This document shows positions 17,520 through 27,094 of a DNA stretch of 45,099 nt, one piece after another. The position numbers and the translations under genes are program-made. The notes beneath the pieces are model-generated. The model saw only the letters and a program-made list of their open reading frames with translations. It had not been told where the DNA came from and did no database searches. The stretch is from an uncultured Desulfobacterales bacterium (lineage in GTDB: Bacteria > Desulfobacterota > Desulfobacteria > Desulfobacterales > JAFDCJ01): positions 1 to 45,099 of the forward strand of contig CALZJV010000137.1 in the NCBI GenBank assembly GCA_945787595.1, given 5' to 3'. Every line of letters starts with the position of its first letter. Position 1 is the stretch's first letter.

Positions 17520-18815
17520 ATGGCTGATACAAACAACGGCATTGCAGCAGATTTTGAAAAGGCTTTGCAAATCGGTCGACCGCCGAATGTGGTCAGATGC
17601 TTTCCAAATTCCAAGGCCCTGATAGTGAGTGGGAAATTTATTGACAGAGCCATGCTTGCCAAGGGAGGCGCCATTGCCATGGCTGCCAACGGCCGAAACA
17701 ATTTTGTCATCCGCGGCGCTTTAAAGGCTGCCCAGAGAGCCAATGCAGCGATTATCATTGAAATTGCCAAGTCTGAGGGAGGAGCCAATGCCTATTGTGC
17801 CGTGAATTATTGGAACATCGCGCGGATCGTCGATGCGACATGCAATGAACTGGGTATCACTATTCCGGTGGCGATCCACGCCGATCACTACGGTTTGAAA
17901 AACGAACAGGATGTTAATGCCGCCAAAACTGAAATACCAAGTCTATTTGAAGCCGGGATAACATCCATCGCCATTGATGCCTCTCATATGCCGGATGACA
18001 AAAACCTCCTAGCCAATCTGGAATTGTACCCGTTTATTCCGAAATGGGCTGGGCTTGAAACGGAAATCGGTGAAATTAAGGGAAAAGAAGGCTTGTCAAC
18101 CGTCGAAGAAGCGTTGTTTCTCATCCAAGGGTTAAACGCTCATAACATTTTCCCGGACTGGATTGCTTTAAACAACGGAACAACTCATGGAATAGAGGCT
18201 AGCGGCAAAGGTATTCAGGTGGAACTGACCACCCGAATTCATGATGCCCTCGAAAAATATAGAGTTTCCGGAGCTCAACATGGCACATCCGGCAACAGCT
18301 CGGAACGATTACGAGAAATTGCATCGAAAACCAGATCCACCAAAGCAAACGTCGCCACTGCCCTTCAAATGATATCATGGGGCATTGAAGTCAACGATTA
18401 TGGAAACGCACAATTGGATAGCCAGGGCAATTTCATTAAAGTCAGCGATCAGGGTGTTACAGAAGCACTTTGGTCTGAAATGGTCGCTTATGCCCAAGAT
18501 CAAGGTTGGAAGGGTGGTAACTATAAAAAACTCAATTTGCCTTTTGAGAACAAATTGTTAGGCCAGTCCAGTGAGATCAAAAACCGTATGGTCAAAAGAG
18601 TTGAAGAATTTGTTTATAATATGATCGTCAATGTCCTTAACACTGAAAATACGGCACATCTGGCCATTGCGGCAATTCTTGAGATTGGGTCTTACGACGC
18701 CGGCCCCAAGGGAGAGAGGATCGAAGAACCTGGGCAGTGGACACCCGAACAAATTATTAAACGAGGGGCTTCCATCAGCAGCGATAAAGGGCCGGAAGGG
18801 GATTTTGACGATTAG
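17520..18815 (+). CDS. Class II fructose-bisphosphate aldolase (long form)
   Basis: A 431-residue metal-dependent aldolase. Zinc-site and substrate motifs are in order: IHADHYG (119-125, metal histidine), SIAIDASH (149-156), ETEIGEIKGKEG (about 180-191, metal ligands), NNGTTHG (about 220-226) and AQHGTSG. It is longer than the common E. coli-type FbaA (about 359) because of a C-terminal extension of about 90 residues, seen in a distinct clade of class II aldolases. It cleaves fructose-1,6-bisphosphate to DHAP and glyceraldehyde-3-phosphate. An ideal Shine-Dalgarno (AAGGAGGT) sits 6 nt before the ATG. The PFK for the preceding step is upstream at 12235-13560. Confidence 0.92.
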   Translation: MADTNNGIAADFEKALQIGRPPNVVRCFPNSKALIVSGKFIDRAMLAKGGAIAMAANGRNNFVIRGALKAAQRANAAIIIEIAKSEGGANAYCAVNYWNIARIVDATCNELGITIPVAIHADHYGLKNEQDVNAAKTEIPSLFEAGITSIAIDASHMPDDKNLLANLELYPFIPKWAGLETEIGEIKGKEGLSTVEEALFLIQGLNAHNIFPDWIALNNGTTHGIEASGKGIQVELTTRIHDALEKYRVSGAQHGTSGNSSERLREIASKTRSTKANVATALQMISWGIEVNDYGNAQLDSQGNFIKVSDQGVTEALWSEMVAYAQDQGWKGGNYKKLNLPFENKLLGQSSEIKNRMVKRVEEFVYNMIVNVLNTENTAHLAIAAILEIGSYDAGPKGERIEEPGQWTPEQIIKRGASISSDKGPEGDFDD

Positions 18816-19491
18816 TTGCAAACGGAGTGATTAGGATTCGCCCTAAACAAGTATTAGCTTTCGTTCCATTTTTGATTTTTCTTAGAAATTGGATCTCGGC
18901 TGTAAAGTGCTGGAAACAATTCATTAACCAAGAAGAATTATTTGGATTGTGGGACTTGGAAAAAAATAATCGTCCCGATGTTGATTCGTACCCACGCATA
19001 ATCCCGGTTGCAGATCAAACTATTCAGCCGCTACCGTAGCGTAGCCCGGAAAATGAGCCAAAAAAAAGGGGTGATTCGAGACATTTGAAATAAATACTAT
19101 GGACAATCTCGTAAAAAGTCGAAATTCTCAAATTTAGATATAATAATCTATTGAAATTATTACGTAAAAAATTTAAGAATTGGCTTTTTAGGACTTTTTA
19201 CGAAACCAGCAATATTATGTTTTGTATAATTCTCGATTCACCCTACCCCATATTTTTCCCCAGTTTTCTATTTCGCCAATGCTCCGGTAATATTTTTTAG
19301 ATCGACATTTCTAAAGTATTAAAGCCCCAATCGGTACAATGGCCATTTGATTTTCATTGGGCTATTATTCACAATAATTTCAGAATATTAGAATTTATTT
19401 GCATCACTTATTGTCCAATTTTTCAAATTTTTTCCTAAAGTCAGGTTCGGAATTGCCGATATCTATGTCAGCAAATCAGGAGGACTTAGAA
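18816..19491. other. Gene-free region downstream of the aldolase
   Basis: About 680 bp with no recognised gene. It carries the CGTAAAAAGTC-ended palindrome (19107-19207) and an AT-rich stretch before the small gene at 19492. A 70-codon open frame at 18827-19039 has no Shine-Dalgarno and no recognisable features. Confidence 0.5.
19107..19207. repeat. 101-bp MITE-like palindrome with CGTAAAAAGTC ends
   Basis: Perfect 11-bp terminal inverted repeats CGTAAAAAGTC (19110-19120) and GACTTTTTACG (19192-19202) flank partly complementary arms (AATTCTCAAATTT against AAATTTAAGAATT). A central AATAAT...ATTATT symmetry lies near 19143-19161. No coding potential. This is the structure of a miniature inverted-repeat element. 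Confidence 0.7.
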
Positions 19492-19851
19492 ATGTTTGTT
19501 CCAAGTTATCAAATGCAGAATGGGAAACGACGGGCAACCATCGAAAAAGTCTCAAAAGAAATCTTCGATAAAATCATCCGCTTCGGTTCCCAAGCCGATT
19601 CACCCCATCGAAGGTCAGAGCAAATAAAAGGAAAAGCGGATAGAGAGATCGCAGTGGCCAAGACGAACAAAGCAGGATTTGTCTATAACGTCATCGATGC
19701 TATCGATAAAAAAACGACCAACAGTGTTTCGGTTGAAGATTCAAGTTTCTTGATCCAACGCCTTGAGCAGTTGTCAAAAGATACGATGAATATACAGAAA
19801 CAGGATACCGGATTAGAGACTCAGGGGAAAGTCGATGATCCGGTATTATGA
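19492..19851 (+). CDS. Small conserved hypothetical protein (MFVPSYQM family)
   Basis: A 119-residue protein. The start at 19492 was chosen because AGGAGG sits 7-8 nt upstream; an upstream ATG at 19399 has no such site. It opens MFVPSYQMQNGKRRATIEKV and is hydrophilic throughout, with predicted helices at the N-terminus (IEKVSKEIFDKIIRFG) and near the C-terminus (SFLIQRLEQLSKD). From memory, small proteins starting this way sit near flagellar genes in Desulfobacterales, but no flagellar gene is present here. The next small gene starts 73 bp later, probably in the same operon. Function unknown. Confidence 0.65.
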   Translation: MFVPSYQMQNGKRRATIEKVSKEIFDKIIRFGSQADSPHRRSEQIKGKADREIAVAKTNKAGFVYNVIDAIDKKTTNSVSVEDSSFLIQRLEQLSKDTMNIQKQDTGLETQGKVDDPVL

Positions 19852-19924
19852 ATTAGAAGGATAGAGGAATCCATAAATTCTGGCGTTGACAATGGATAAG
19901 GGTAAAAGAAAAAAGGGGGATACC

Positions 19925-20218
19925 ATGATTAACGCAATTGGCGAAGCCACAATGCAACAATTTGTGCGGACAATTTATAATGCGGAAACCTTTGATAAAG
20001 ATCTGGCGGCCCAGAAGACCGACAAGGTTAGGAAACAACGCCCGGTCGAAAAAGGTATTGACAGCGAAAAGCCTGAAATGAATTTGCAATCTCAGGGTAA
20101 TATGAAATCCCGCAATAGCTTTGTAAATGGTAAATTGGTCGTTGAAAAATACGATGAGGACGGCAATTTGGTTAAAAGAACCCCGCCGGGATATCTTCCC
20201 ATAGGCGAACGGGTATAG
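19925..20218 (+). CDS. Small hypothetical protein with a FlaG-like C-terminal strand-turn-strand motif
   Basis: A 97-residue protein from the ATG at 19925, preceded by AAGGGGG at short spacing. It opens MINAIGEATMQQFVRTIYNA, has a charged disordered middle, and ends with NGKLVVEKYDEDGNLVKRTP (about 72-91) followed by PGYLPIGERV. That ending resembles the strand-turn-strand of FlaG proteins (xVVxVxDxxTGEVIRQIPP), so a flagellum-related origin is possible, but there is no flagellar neighbour and the match is short. It is in tandem with the gene at 19492-19851. Confidence 0.6.
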   Translation: MINAIGEATMQQFVRTIYNAETFDKDLAAQKTDKVRKQRPVEKGIDSEKPEMNLQSQGNMKSRNSFVNGKLVVEKYDEDGNLVKRTPPGYLPIGERV

Positions 20219-20464
20219 TGGAAACAAACCCGTCCTTTTAGCTGAAAATGTCATATATGGTCGATCAGGAATGCGAATTAAATAAATTGGCAAAGATTAA
20301 GGCTGTTTTTGGCTCATCTTTCCGGCAGGCAACAGTTAGCCGCTTTTAGTTGGCAGCCCTTGATATAACGCCAAAGATGATCTGTAACACTAAGCGCTTG
20401 TTCAAATTATTTAATTCGCGTTGCTTAACGATCCACGCGCCGAAATTTGTGTTGGACGGCTCCC

Positions 20465-21268
20465 CTACCGAACGTTTTTTTTAACCTTCTCCCAGATCCG
20501 TGCTTTTTCCTCCACAGGTATGTTTTCAAAGTCCTGTTCGTTCTTAGCGACCAGATCTTCCATCATTCTAAATCGCAATTCAAATATTCTATTGGACCCT
20601 GCCAGTGCGGTTTCGGGATGAATTTTGGCCAATCGGGCTATGTTGACAAGGATAAACAGCAAATCGCCAAGTTTGTGTGATAAAAGTGGCTTACTCTTTT
20701 TATTCAATATTGATTTTAAGCCAGCCAGTCCTTGTTCCACATTCTCTAAGGCTTCACCAACTTCTATCCAGTCAAATCCACTTTTGGCAACGCGGTCAGA
20801 GATACGATAAGCGCGAATTAGGGCAGGAAGTTGCACCGGTACAGAATCGAGAGATGACTGCTTTGCTAATGAATTTCTCTCACTTAATTTAATTTTGTGC
20901 CAGTTTTCAGCAACCTCCTCGTCACTGTTCCCGTTTTCTTCACCAAATACATGGGGATGACGTCGAATCATTTTTTCGGTAATCGTCTGGGCGACATCGG
21001 ACAGGTCGAATTCTCCACGTTCCTGAAACATCCTGGCAATAAATACAATGTGAAATAAAACGTCTCCAAGTTCTTCACGGATTCGTTCAGGGTGTCCGGT
21101 TTCGATAGCGTCAGCCAATTCAAAAACCTCTTCAATCAAATAGATGCTCACATCGCGTGGCGTCTGTTTTTTATCCCAAGGACATCCATGTTCTCCCCTC
21201 AAGGTTTTAACCAGTTGAATTAATTCATCCAGGAAAAAATGTGTTTGATCTAATTTTGAATTTTCCAC
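20465..21268 (-). CDS. mazG: Nucleoside triphosphate pyrophosphohydrolase MazG
   Basis: A 267-residue protein, the same size as E. coli MazG (263), made of two tandem MazG folds. The first has LRGEHGCPWDKKQTPRDV (about 19-36) and the metal-binding YLIEEVFELADAI and ELGDVLFHIVFIAR helices. The second has FDWIEVGEALENVEQGLAGL and LGDLLFILVNIARL. It hydrolyses (d)NTPs to NMP and pyrophosphate, clearing aberrant nucleotides. Its start lies 19 bp inside the 3' end of the upstream cvpA gene, so the two are translationally coupled. Confidence 0.94.
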   Translation of the reverse strand: MENSKLDQTHFFLDELIQLVKTLRGEHGCPWDKKQTPRDVSIYLIEEVFELADAIETGHPERIREELGDVLFHIVFIARMFQERGEFDLSDVAQTITEKMIRRHPHVFGEENGNSDEEVAENWHKIKLSERNSLAKQSSLDSVPVQLPALIRAYRISDRVAKSGFDWIEVGEALENVEQGLAGLKSILNKKSKPLLSHKLGDLLFILVNIARLAKIHPETALAGSNRIFELRFRMMEDLVAKNEQDFENIPVEEKARIWEKVKKNVR

Positions 21269-21777
21269 GCTTTTTTAAGTTCTCCAATTTTGGTCATGAA
21301 ACCCTGCTTCATATCCTTGGAAACCACTTTCGCCATTTTTTCTGATACCCAGGATACGCGAGGGGCCAGCATGGAGTTTTTAAGAAAAGCAGATCCTTGG
21401 GGTAGGAACGCGGTGAGGGTGATAAAAAGGATGGAAACGATCAAAATGCCTTTAACAAGGCCGAAGCCAACCCCGCTAAGACGGTCGACCCAGCCTAAAA
21501 ATGCAATGTTCAAGAGGTATTTAATAATGACGCCCAAAATACCGACAATAATCAGCACACTGCAAAATATAATCATAAAACTCAATATGTTAAGATAGGC
21601 AGTTTCTTTTATCAAACCCGATAGCAATTTGGTCAGCGTTGTATAATACGTAAAGGCTGCATAAAAACCGCCGAGGACACCGATGATGGATGACACCTCT
21701 TTGACCAGACCCCTGAAGATGCCTCTCACGAAACTATAGCCCAGGATCACAACTATTAAAATATCAAACGGGTTCAT
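21250..21777 (-). CDS. CvpA family membrane protein
   Basis: A 175-residue inner-membrane protein with four hydrophobic segments (about 4-20, 27-45, 60-85, 100-122) and the family N-terminus FDILIVVILGYSFVRGIFRG followed by LVKEVSSIIGVLGGFYAA. CvpA was named for colicin V production, but in most bacteria it is a general envelope protein of unclear role. Its 3' end overlaps mazG by 19 bp, so the pair forms an operon on the minus strand, divergent from phoH. Confidence 0.88.
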   Translation of the reverse strand: MNPFDILIVVILGYSFVRGIFRGLVKEVSSIIGVLGGFYAAFTYYTTLTKLLSGLIKETAYLNILSFMIIFCSVLIIVGILGVIIKYLLNIAFLGWVDRLSGVGFGLVKGILIVSILFITLTAFLPQGSAFLKNSMLAPRVSWVSEKMAKVVSKDMKQGFMTKIGELKKAWKIQN

Positions 21778-22191
21778 AGAAAAATAATGCTACTTCAGGA
21801 ATTAAAAGATAAGGTATTTGCTTCCCGGTTGAAGTAACAAAGCATGTTTACCGAGTCAAGGTATTTTTCTTTTTTAGCGCTCAATACAATTTGGCATTTG
21901 CAATCCTTCAAAAAGATATGATAGAAATAGCGGTTATAAGTTTTGCCATAATGTCTAACGCAAATAATGAAATGATGGCATAATGGTTTAAACTGAATTG
22001 AGCGATTTTGATCGCATAGATGAACCGAAACAGTAGAGCTCGCTTTAAGCGGGATAGAAAGAGCAGACACACTCATGGATGCGTCGAGGATTTTAATTCG
22101 ACTCCTGCGGATTACGCAAGAGGTCGGTGCAGGCCTATCAGAAAATCTCTGAAGATAAGATTAAATCTTTAAGCCCGGGCCCACTTATAAA
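21778..22191. other. Gene-free region between divergent cvpA and phoH
   Basis: A 414-bp divergent intergenic region that must hold promoters for mazG-cvpA (minus) and phoH (plus). A tRNA T-arm-like string near 22098-22110 was checked and rejected. No terminator or clear promoter stands out. Confidence 0.5.
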
Positions 22192-23184
22192 ATGGCAGAA
22201 AATTCCAAATACAAACAAACCAGTCTTGATTTCGCAGACATTGTTCTGGCGCAACAACTTTTCGGTGAGCATAACAACAACCTACAAAGAATTGCAAAGG
22301 ATACGAATGTCACTATCAATGCAAGAGGCAACACCGTATTTATCCTCGGAGATAAGATTCCAGCTGCTCTGGCTGGCAACATCCTCAAACAGCTTTACGG
22401 CCTGTTAAAGGAAGGATATCCCATCCACACCAATGACGTCGACTATGCCGTGAGGATTTTAAGCGCTAATAACCGGGCGAATTTAAAGGAAATTTTTCTC
22501 GACAAGGTATACATTACATCGAAAAAGAGCGCTGTAACACCCAAAAGCCAGGCACAAAAAGAGTATATTGACGCTATCCGAAACTATGATATCGCTTTTG
22601 GCATCGGTCCGGCCGGAACTGGAAAAACTTATCTGGCCATGGCAATGGCGGTCTCTGCATTGTCAAAGGGTATCGTTAGTCGAATCATTTTAACGCGTCC
22701 GGCGGTGGAAGCTGGCGAATCTCTCGGATTTCTGCCGGGCGATCTGGCTGAGAAAGTCGACCCATATTTGAGGCCGCTTTATGATGCACTTCACGATATG
22801 ATGCGGTTTGAAAAAGCCGCGATGTTAATGCAAAAAGGAATTATTGAAGTTGCGCCCATCGCCTTTATGCGTGGGCGCACGCTAAATGATTCTTTTATCA
22901 TACTCGATGAAGCCCAAAACACAACCACCGAACAGATGAAAATGTTTTTGACTCGGATCGGTTTCAACTCCAAGGCGGTCATCACCGGTGATATCACCCA
23001 GATCGATTTACCAGCCGAGAAAGCTTCCGGGCTCGTCGAAACGAAGAATATTTTGCAGGGTATCGAAGGAATCAAATTCGTTTTCTTTACCAAAAGGGAT
23101 GTGGTCCGGCATAAATTGGTACAGGAAATTATTCGAGCCTATGAAGAGCTTGAAGCCCGTAGGCAAGAGGCGAAGGCCAGTTGA
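22192..23184 (+). CDS. PhoH family ATPase (PhoL-like)
   Basis: A 330-residue protein. The C-terminal PhoH core has Walker [17 protein letters not shown] (about 139-154), a family motif [16 protein letters not shown] (about 169-184) and Walker [11 protein letters not shown] (about 235-244). The N-terminal 110 residues form the KH-like domain of the PhoH-like/PhoL group ([20 protein letters not shown]). PhoH-like ATPases act in RNA processing and ribosome maturation. It heads the conserved phoH / 7TM-HD / ybeY cluster, which is followed here in the same order. The start at 22192 lacks a good Shine-Dalgarno, but the family N-terminus fits. Confidence 0.94.
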   Translation: MAENSKYKQTSLDFADIVLAQQLFGEHNNNLQRIAKDTNVTINARGNTVFILGDKIPAALAGNILKQLYGLLKEGYPIHTNDVDYAVRILSANNRANLKEIFLDKVYITSKKSAVTPKSQAQKEYIDAIRNYDIAFGIGPAGTGKTYLAMAMAVSALSKGIVSRIILTRPAVEAGESLGFLPGDLAEKVDPYLRPLYDALHDMMRFEKAAMLMQKGIIEVAPIAFMRGRTLNDSFIILDEAQNTTTEQMKMFLTRIGFNSKAVITGDITQIDLPAEKASGLVETKNILQGIEGIKFVFFTKRDVVRHKLVQEIIRAYEELEARRQEAKAS

Positions 23185-23261
23185 TAATTAGCGCGAGCCG
23201 CTGGGAAATTCAAACGGGCAAAAATTAATACTATGGCAGGAACAGATTTCATTTAAAGAAA

Positions 23262-25682
23262 ATGGGCAAAGAGAAAAACAAAGAATCCGATAAAAAATTC
23301 CTCGACTATAACAAGCGCTTTCGCTGGGGAATTTTATTTACTGTGGCCATTCTTTCTTCGATAATCCTTTCTCCAAACCTTGTTATCACCAGGCATCAGT
23401 ATAATTTGGGAGATGTAGCGCAAAGGGATATCAAATCCCCCAGGGATTTTTTTATTGAAGATCAGGCGGCTACCGAAACCAATCGCCGGCAGTCGGTGGA
23501 CAAGGTACTAACGATTTATGACTACGACTCAGAACTTGCCCGGATGTTGGCCCGTAACGTCGAAGCGGTCTTTGCAGAAATGAGGGCAGATTCCGATGTC
23601 CCAATAAGCCCCGAAGCACAGAAACTTGTATCTAATGACAACTCCGGTGAAGTGACGGATGAAGCTGATAAACCTCCAAAGCCTGTCGTTGCTGAGAAAC
23701 GAAGATATCTTGAGGAAAAGCTCGGTATCCGGGTGAACGAGGGAGCTTACAGGGCTCTTGAAAAAATGGGATTTTCAAAAGAAATTTCTGATCTCATCAA
23801 CCGTATTCTGCAAGAAATATTAAGTAACGGTGTGGTCACCAATAAGGAAATCTTGCTGAAAGAATCAGAAAAAGGCATTATTCTGAGAGATGTTCGCACT
23901 AAAAAAGAACAGGAACTGTATCAATTAAAGAAATTTTATGGTCTCGACCAGGCCAAAACCATGGTACGAATTGTTGGCCAACCGCTGCTCAGCGATTTGG
24001 ATTATGGTCTGTTGAACCTGGTAGTAGATATTGTGCAACGGCTCATTCAGCCCAATATTACCCTAAACCGCAGCGAGACCCAGGAGCGAATAAATAAAGC
24101 AGCTGCGGAAATCAAGCCTGTGCTTCACAAAATCAAAGCAGGTGAGATGCTTTTGCGCGAAGGAGAATTGGTCACTGAAGTCCAATTGCTAAAACTCAAT
24201 GCCCTTGAGAACCAGACTAAAAATGAGCAGGTTCTTTTAACCAGCGTTGGCGCAGCCATGCTATTGCTGTGTCTTCTGATTACGACCTATATTCTGCATT
24301 TAAACCAGCCGTTACGGCAACCGGGAGAACACAATAAGCACTTGCTTTTTATGGCAAGTGTGTTTCTTACCTTTTTCTTTCTTGCCGAAATCAGTAGCAA
24401 ATTATCAGGGGTTTTAACTCAGAACTCAGCGCTGCCCATTCACATGTCTTCCGTCTGGTTTGGCATACCGCTGGCTGCAGGTGCCATGATTATCTGTGTA
24501 TTTATGGGATTGACGGTCGCCATACCGCTGGCAGCGGTTATGGCTGTTTCCTTTGCAGTAATATTTGAAAACAGTCTGACAATTTTTCTTTTCTTTCTAA
24601 TAAACGGCACCATGGCAGCCCACTGGATAAGACACTGCCGGGAGCGCAAAGTCTTCATCACGGCCGGCGCAAAACTCGGATTACTCAATATCCTGCTAGT
24701 GACCTCCATTGATTTGTACTTGGCCGAATTCTCCGGCGCCAAAATTCTCTGGGATTGGACCTTTGCGTTCATGGGTGGCGTCGGCGCTGGCATTGTTGCA
24801 GCCGGGATTGTTCCGCTGGTAGAAATCGCCTTTGGTTATACCACGGACATCTCGCTTCTAGAGCTGGCCAGCCTAGATCGACCGATCCTGCGCCAGCTCA
24901 TGATCGAAGCGCCAGGCACGTATCATCACTCTGTGATCGTTGGATCTCTTGTGGAAGCTGCAGCATCTGAGATTGGAGCAAACCCTTTACTTGCGAAAGC
25001 TTGCGGGTATTATCATGACATCGGCAAAACTAAAAAACCGCTATATTTCATCGAAAACCAAGAAAGAGGTATAAATAAACATGATAAGCTGGCACCCTCC
25101 ATGTCCAGCCTGATTTTAACCTCCCATATCAAATACGGCGTGGAAATCGCGAGAGAAAATAAACTGGGTCAGATTATCATCGACACTATCAGACAACACC
25201 ATGGGACCAGCATTATCAAATATTTCTACGAAAAGGCCAGACAACAAAAGGGAGATGATTCTGTCCATATTGATGACTTTAGATATCCCGGCCCCAAACC
25301 GCAGACCCGAGAAGCCGGACTGGTGATGCTGGCCGACGTAGTTGAAGCAGCGTCTAGAACTTTAGATAACCCAACACCGTCCAGAATCCGGGGACTCATC
25401 AAGAATCTTATCAACAACATATTATCGGATGGCCAGCTGGACGAATGTGAGCTGACCCTTAAGGATTTGCACAAAATTGCCCGCAGCTTTGATAAAATTT
25501 TAAATGGTATTCACCATCATCGAATCGAATATATTGAAAAAAAGATAGCGGCCGGTGCAAACGACAAAGGAAGGGCAGGGAATGGAAGTCCTGATAAAAA
25601 ACCGGCAAAGCTCCTGGGAGATTTCGCTGGAAAAGATAGAGCAATTGGTAAGGGTCATCTTAGGCGCATTAGACTGCCCTGA
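23262..25682 (+). CDS. 7TM-HD (7TMR-HDED) phosphohydrolase, PgpH/YqfF-like
   Basis: An 806-residue membrane protein. One N-terminal membrane segment (about 20-40) is followed by an extracytoplasmic HDED domain (about 45-320), seven membrane segments (about 325-520), then a cytoplasmic HD domain with GTYHHSVIVG (about 550-559), YYHDIGKTKKPLYF (about 581-594) and RQHHGTS. Members such as Listeria PgpH hydrolyse c-di-AMP; whether this organism makes c-di-AMP is not shown here. The last 33 residues run 101 bp past the ybeY start codon in another frame, an unusually long overlap. Gene order phoH-this-ybeY is conserved in many bacteria. Confidence 0.92.
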   Translation: MGKEKNKESDKKFLDYNKRFRWGILFTVAILSSIILSPNLVITRHQYNLGDVAQRDIKSPRDFFIEDQAATETNRRQSVDKVLTIYDYDSELARMLARNVEAVFAEMRADSDVPISPEAQKLVSNDNSGEVTDEADKPPKPVVAEKRRYLEEKLGIRVNEGAYRALEKMGFSKEISDLINRILQEILSNGVVTNKEILLKESEKGIILRDVRTKKEQELYQLKKFYGLDQAKTMVRIVGQPLLSDLDYGLLNLVVDIVQRLIQPNITLNRSETQERINKAAAEIKPVLHKIKAGEMLLREGELVTEVQLLKLNALENQTKNEQVLLTSVGAAMLLLCLLITTYILHLNQPLRQPGEHNKHLLFMASVFLTFFFLAEISSKLSGVLTQNSALPIHMSSVWFGIPLAAGAMIICVFMGLTVAIPLAAVMAVSFAVIFENSLTIFLFFLINGTMAAHWIRHCRERKVFITAGAKLGLLNILLVTSIDLYLAEFSGAKILWDWTFAFMGGVGAGIVAAGIVPLVEIAFGYTTDISLLELASLDRPILRQLMIEAPGTYHHSVIVGSLVEAAASEIGANPLLAKACGYYHDIGKTKKPLYFIENQERGINKHDKLAPSMSSLILTSHIKYGVEIARENKLGQIIIDTIRQHHGTSIIKYFYEKARQQKGDDSVHIDDFRYPGPKPQTREAGLVMLADVVEAASRTLDNPTPSRIRGLIKNLINNILSDGQLDECELTLKDLHKIARSFDKILNGIHHHRIEYIEKKIAAGANDKGRAGNGSPDKKPAKLLGDFAGKDRAIGKGHLRRIRLP

Positions 25683-26013
25683 CGGGGAGATCTCCATCCT
25701 TATCGTAGATGACCCACAGATGGAAAAGCTAAATTGGAAATATCTTAACCGTAATGGTCCGACCAATGTGATCGCTTTTCCAATGCGCGAGGGCGAATTT
25801 TCGCATCTGAGCCCGCAGCTATTGGGCGATGTGGTAATATCGACGGAGACGGCTGCAAAAGAGGCGCAAAATTCCGGCATGAGCGTGGAGCAACGGTTTA
25901 AAGAGCTGCTTGTGCATGGTATTTTGCATCTAGTTGGCTATGATCACGAGACTTCAGGACAGGATGCTCGGAAAATGGAAGAAAAGAGTCAGAAACTGTT
26001 GGAATTGATTTGA
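25582..26013 (+). CDS. ybeY: Endoribonuclease/rRNA maturation factor YbeY
   Basis: 143 residues from the ATG at 25582, with a Shine-Dalgarno-like AGGGCAGGG just upstream; a GTG at 25555 would add nine residues. The zinc motif HGILHLVGYDHE (HxxxHxxGxDH) is near the C-terminus, and NRNGPTNVIAFPM is the other family block. YbeY matures 16S rRNA 3' ends and takes part in ribosome quality control. Its first 101 bp overlap the HD phosphohydrolase gene in a different frame. Confidence 0.95.
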   Translation: MEVLIKNRQSSWEISLEKIEQLVRVILGALDCPDGEISILIVDDPQMEKLNWKYLNRNGPTNVIAFPMREGEFSHLSPQLLGDVVISTETAAKEAQNSGMSVEQRFKELLVHGILHLVGYDHETSGQDARKMEEKSQKLLELI

Positions 26014-26308
26014 GAGATTGAGCCCGAATTTTAGATAAAACGAAGGACGATTGACAAATGGTGGATTGTTAAGCCCTTAGGTGTTTGTTATTTTTGTGTA
26101 TGCTGAGGCAAAAAAATCGTTAGAATAGTTTCACCATCTAGTAACGATTGATATTGAATAGGATGGAGCAAAGCGACATCCACAAATATTCAATCTGCTA
26201 TCTTCAATTCAGGCTCGGCCAGGTTTGATTCCACTATTTTACATTTTAAATCTGATAATTACATTAATTTGTCATTCGTCGTTTGTCATTCACAAAAAGA
26301 GGTAATCA

Positions 26309-27028
26309 ATGGCCGGATTAGCGGTAAAAATTGACCAGGTGGCGGCCTTGAGAAACGCCCGAAAAAATCAGTCTCCGGACCCGGTGACAGCGGCTACCAT
26401 AGCAGAACTGGCCGGGGCAGATGGTATTACAGTCCATCTGCGGCTAGACCGAAAACACATTAACGATAGAGATGTTCGTATTTTACGCAGTGTCGTCCAG
26501 ACCAAACTCATCCTGGAAATGGCCTCGACCTCCGAGATGGTCGGTGTGGCCTTGGATATAAAGCCCGACCTGGTTACTCTGGTGCCTGAAAAGCGCGAAG
26601 AATTCAACGCGGCTGGAGGTTTGGATCTTATCGTACATCGCGCCGATATTTCTGATACAGTGGCGACGCTACAAAATAGCGGTATACCGGTAGGGCTGCT
26701 GGTGGACCCGGAGCCCGAACAAATTAAACTGGCTCATAAGATTGGTGCATCTTTGGTAGAGATACACACTGCAACTTACTGTGACGCAAAAACTGCTCAG
26801 AAAAGACATCAGGCCTTTTTAAACATCGTTGATGCCGTTAAACTCGCCCACAAGTTGAAATTCAGCGTTAAAGCCGGCCGCGGATTGTGTTATAAAACGG
26901 TTAAAGTATTTCAAAAAATCGACGAAATCGACGAATTCAACATCGGTCACAGCATAATTTCAAGAGCTATTCTGATCGGAATGCAGGCTGCAGTGGCGGA
27001 AATGAGAAAGCTGATTTTGGCATTGTGA
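26309..27028 (+). CDS. pdxJ: Pyridoxine 5'-phosphate synthase PdxJ
   Basis: A 239-residue TIM-barrel protein of normal PdxJ length. It starts LAVKIDQVAALRNARKNQSP, has GITVHLRLDRKHINDRDVRI (about 35-54; Leu where E. coli has Glu next to the arginine), EMASTSEM with the catalytic glutamate, VTLVPEKREE, and NIGHSIISRA with the conserved histidine near 215. It condenses 1-deoxyxylulose-5-phosphate with 3-amino-2-oxopropyl phosphate to make pyridoxine phosphate. AAAGAGG precedes the ATG. It begins the pdxJ-nnr-tsaE-lysC cluster; acpS, often found between pdxJ and nnr in related bacteria, is absent. Confidence 0.95.
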   Translation: MAGLAVKIDQVAALRNARKNQSPDPVTAATIAELAGADGITVHLRLDRKHINDRDVRILRSVVQTKLILEMASTSEMVGVALDIKPDLVTLVPEKREEFNAAGGLDLIVHRADISDTVATLQNSGIPVGLLVDPEPEQIKLAHKIGASLVEIHTATYCDAKTAQKRHQAFLNIVDAVKLAHKLKFSVKAGRGLCYKTVKVFQKIDEIDEFNIGHSIISRAILIGMQAAVAEMRKLILAL

Positions 27029-27094
27029 GGATTCTGGTTAAGTTGAAAGGGATGAGATTTTCAAAACCCGGATAATTAGATCGTGGAGTTTTGT

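Noticed and set aside
18827..19039. 70-codon open frame after the aldolase gene
   Set aside because: No ribosome-binding site, no motif, and overlap-free only because the region lacks stops in that frame.
22090..22135. tRNA-like TTCGACTCC string near 22098-22110
   Set aside because: The flanking bases do not form a 5-bp T stem, and no acceptor, D or anticodon arms can be drawn.
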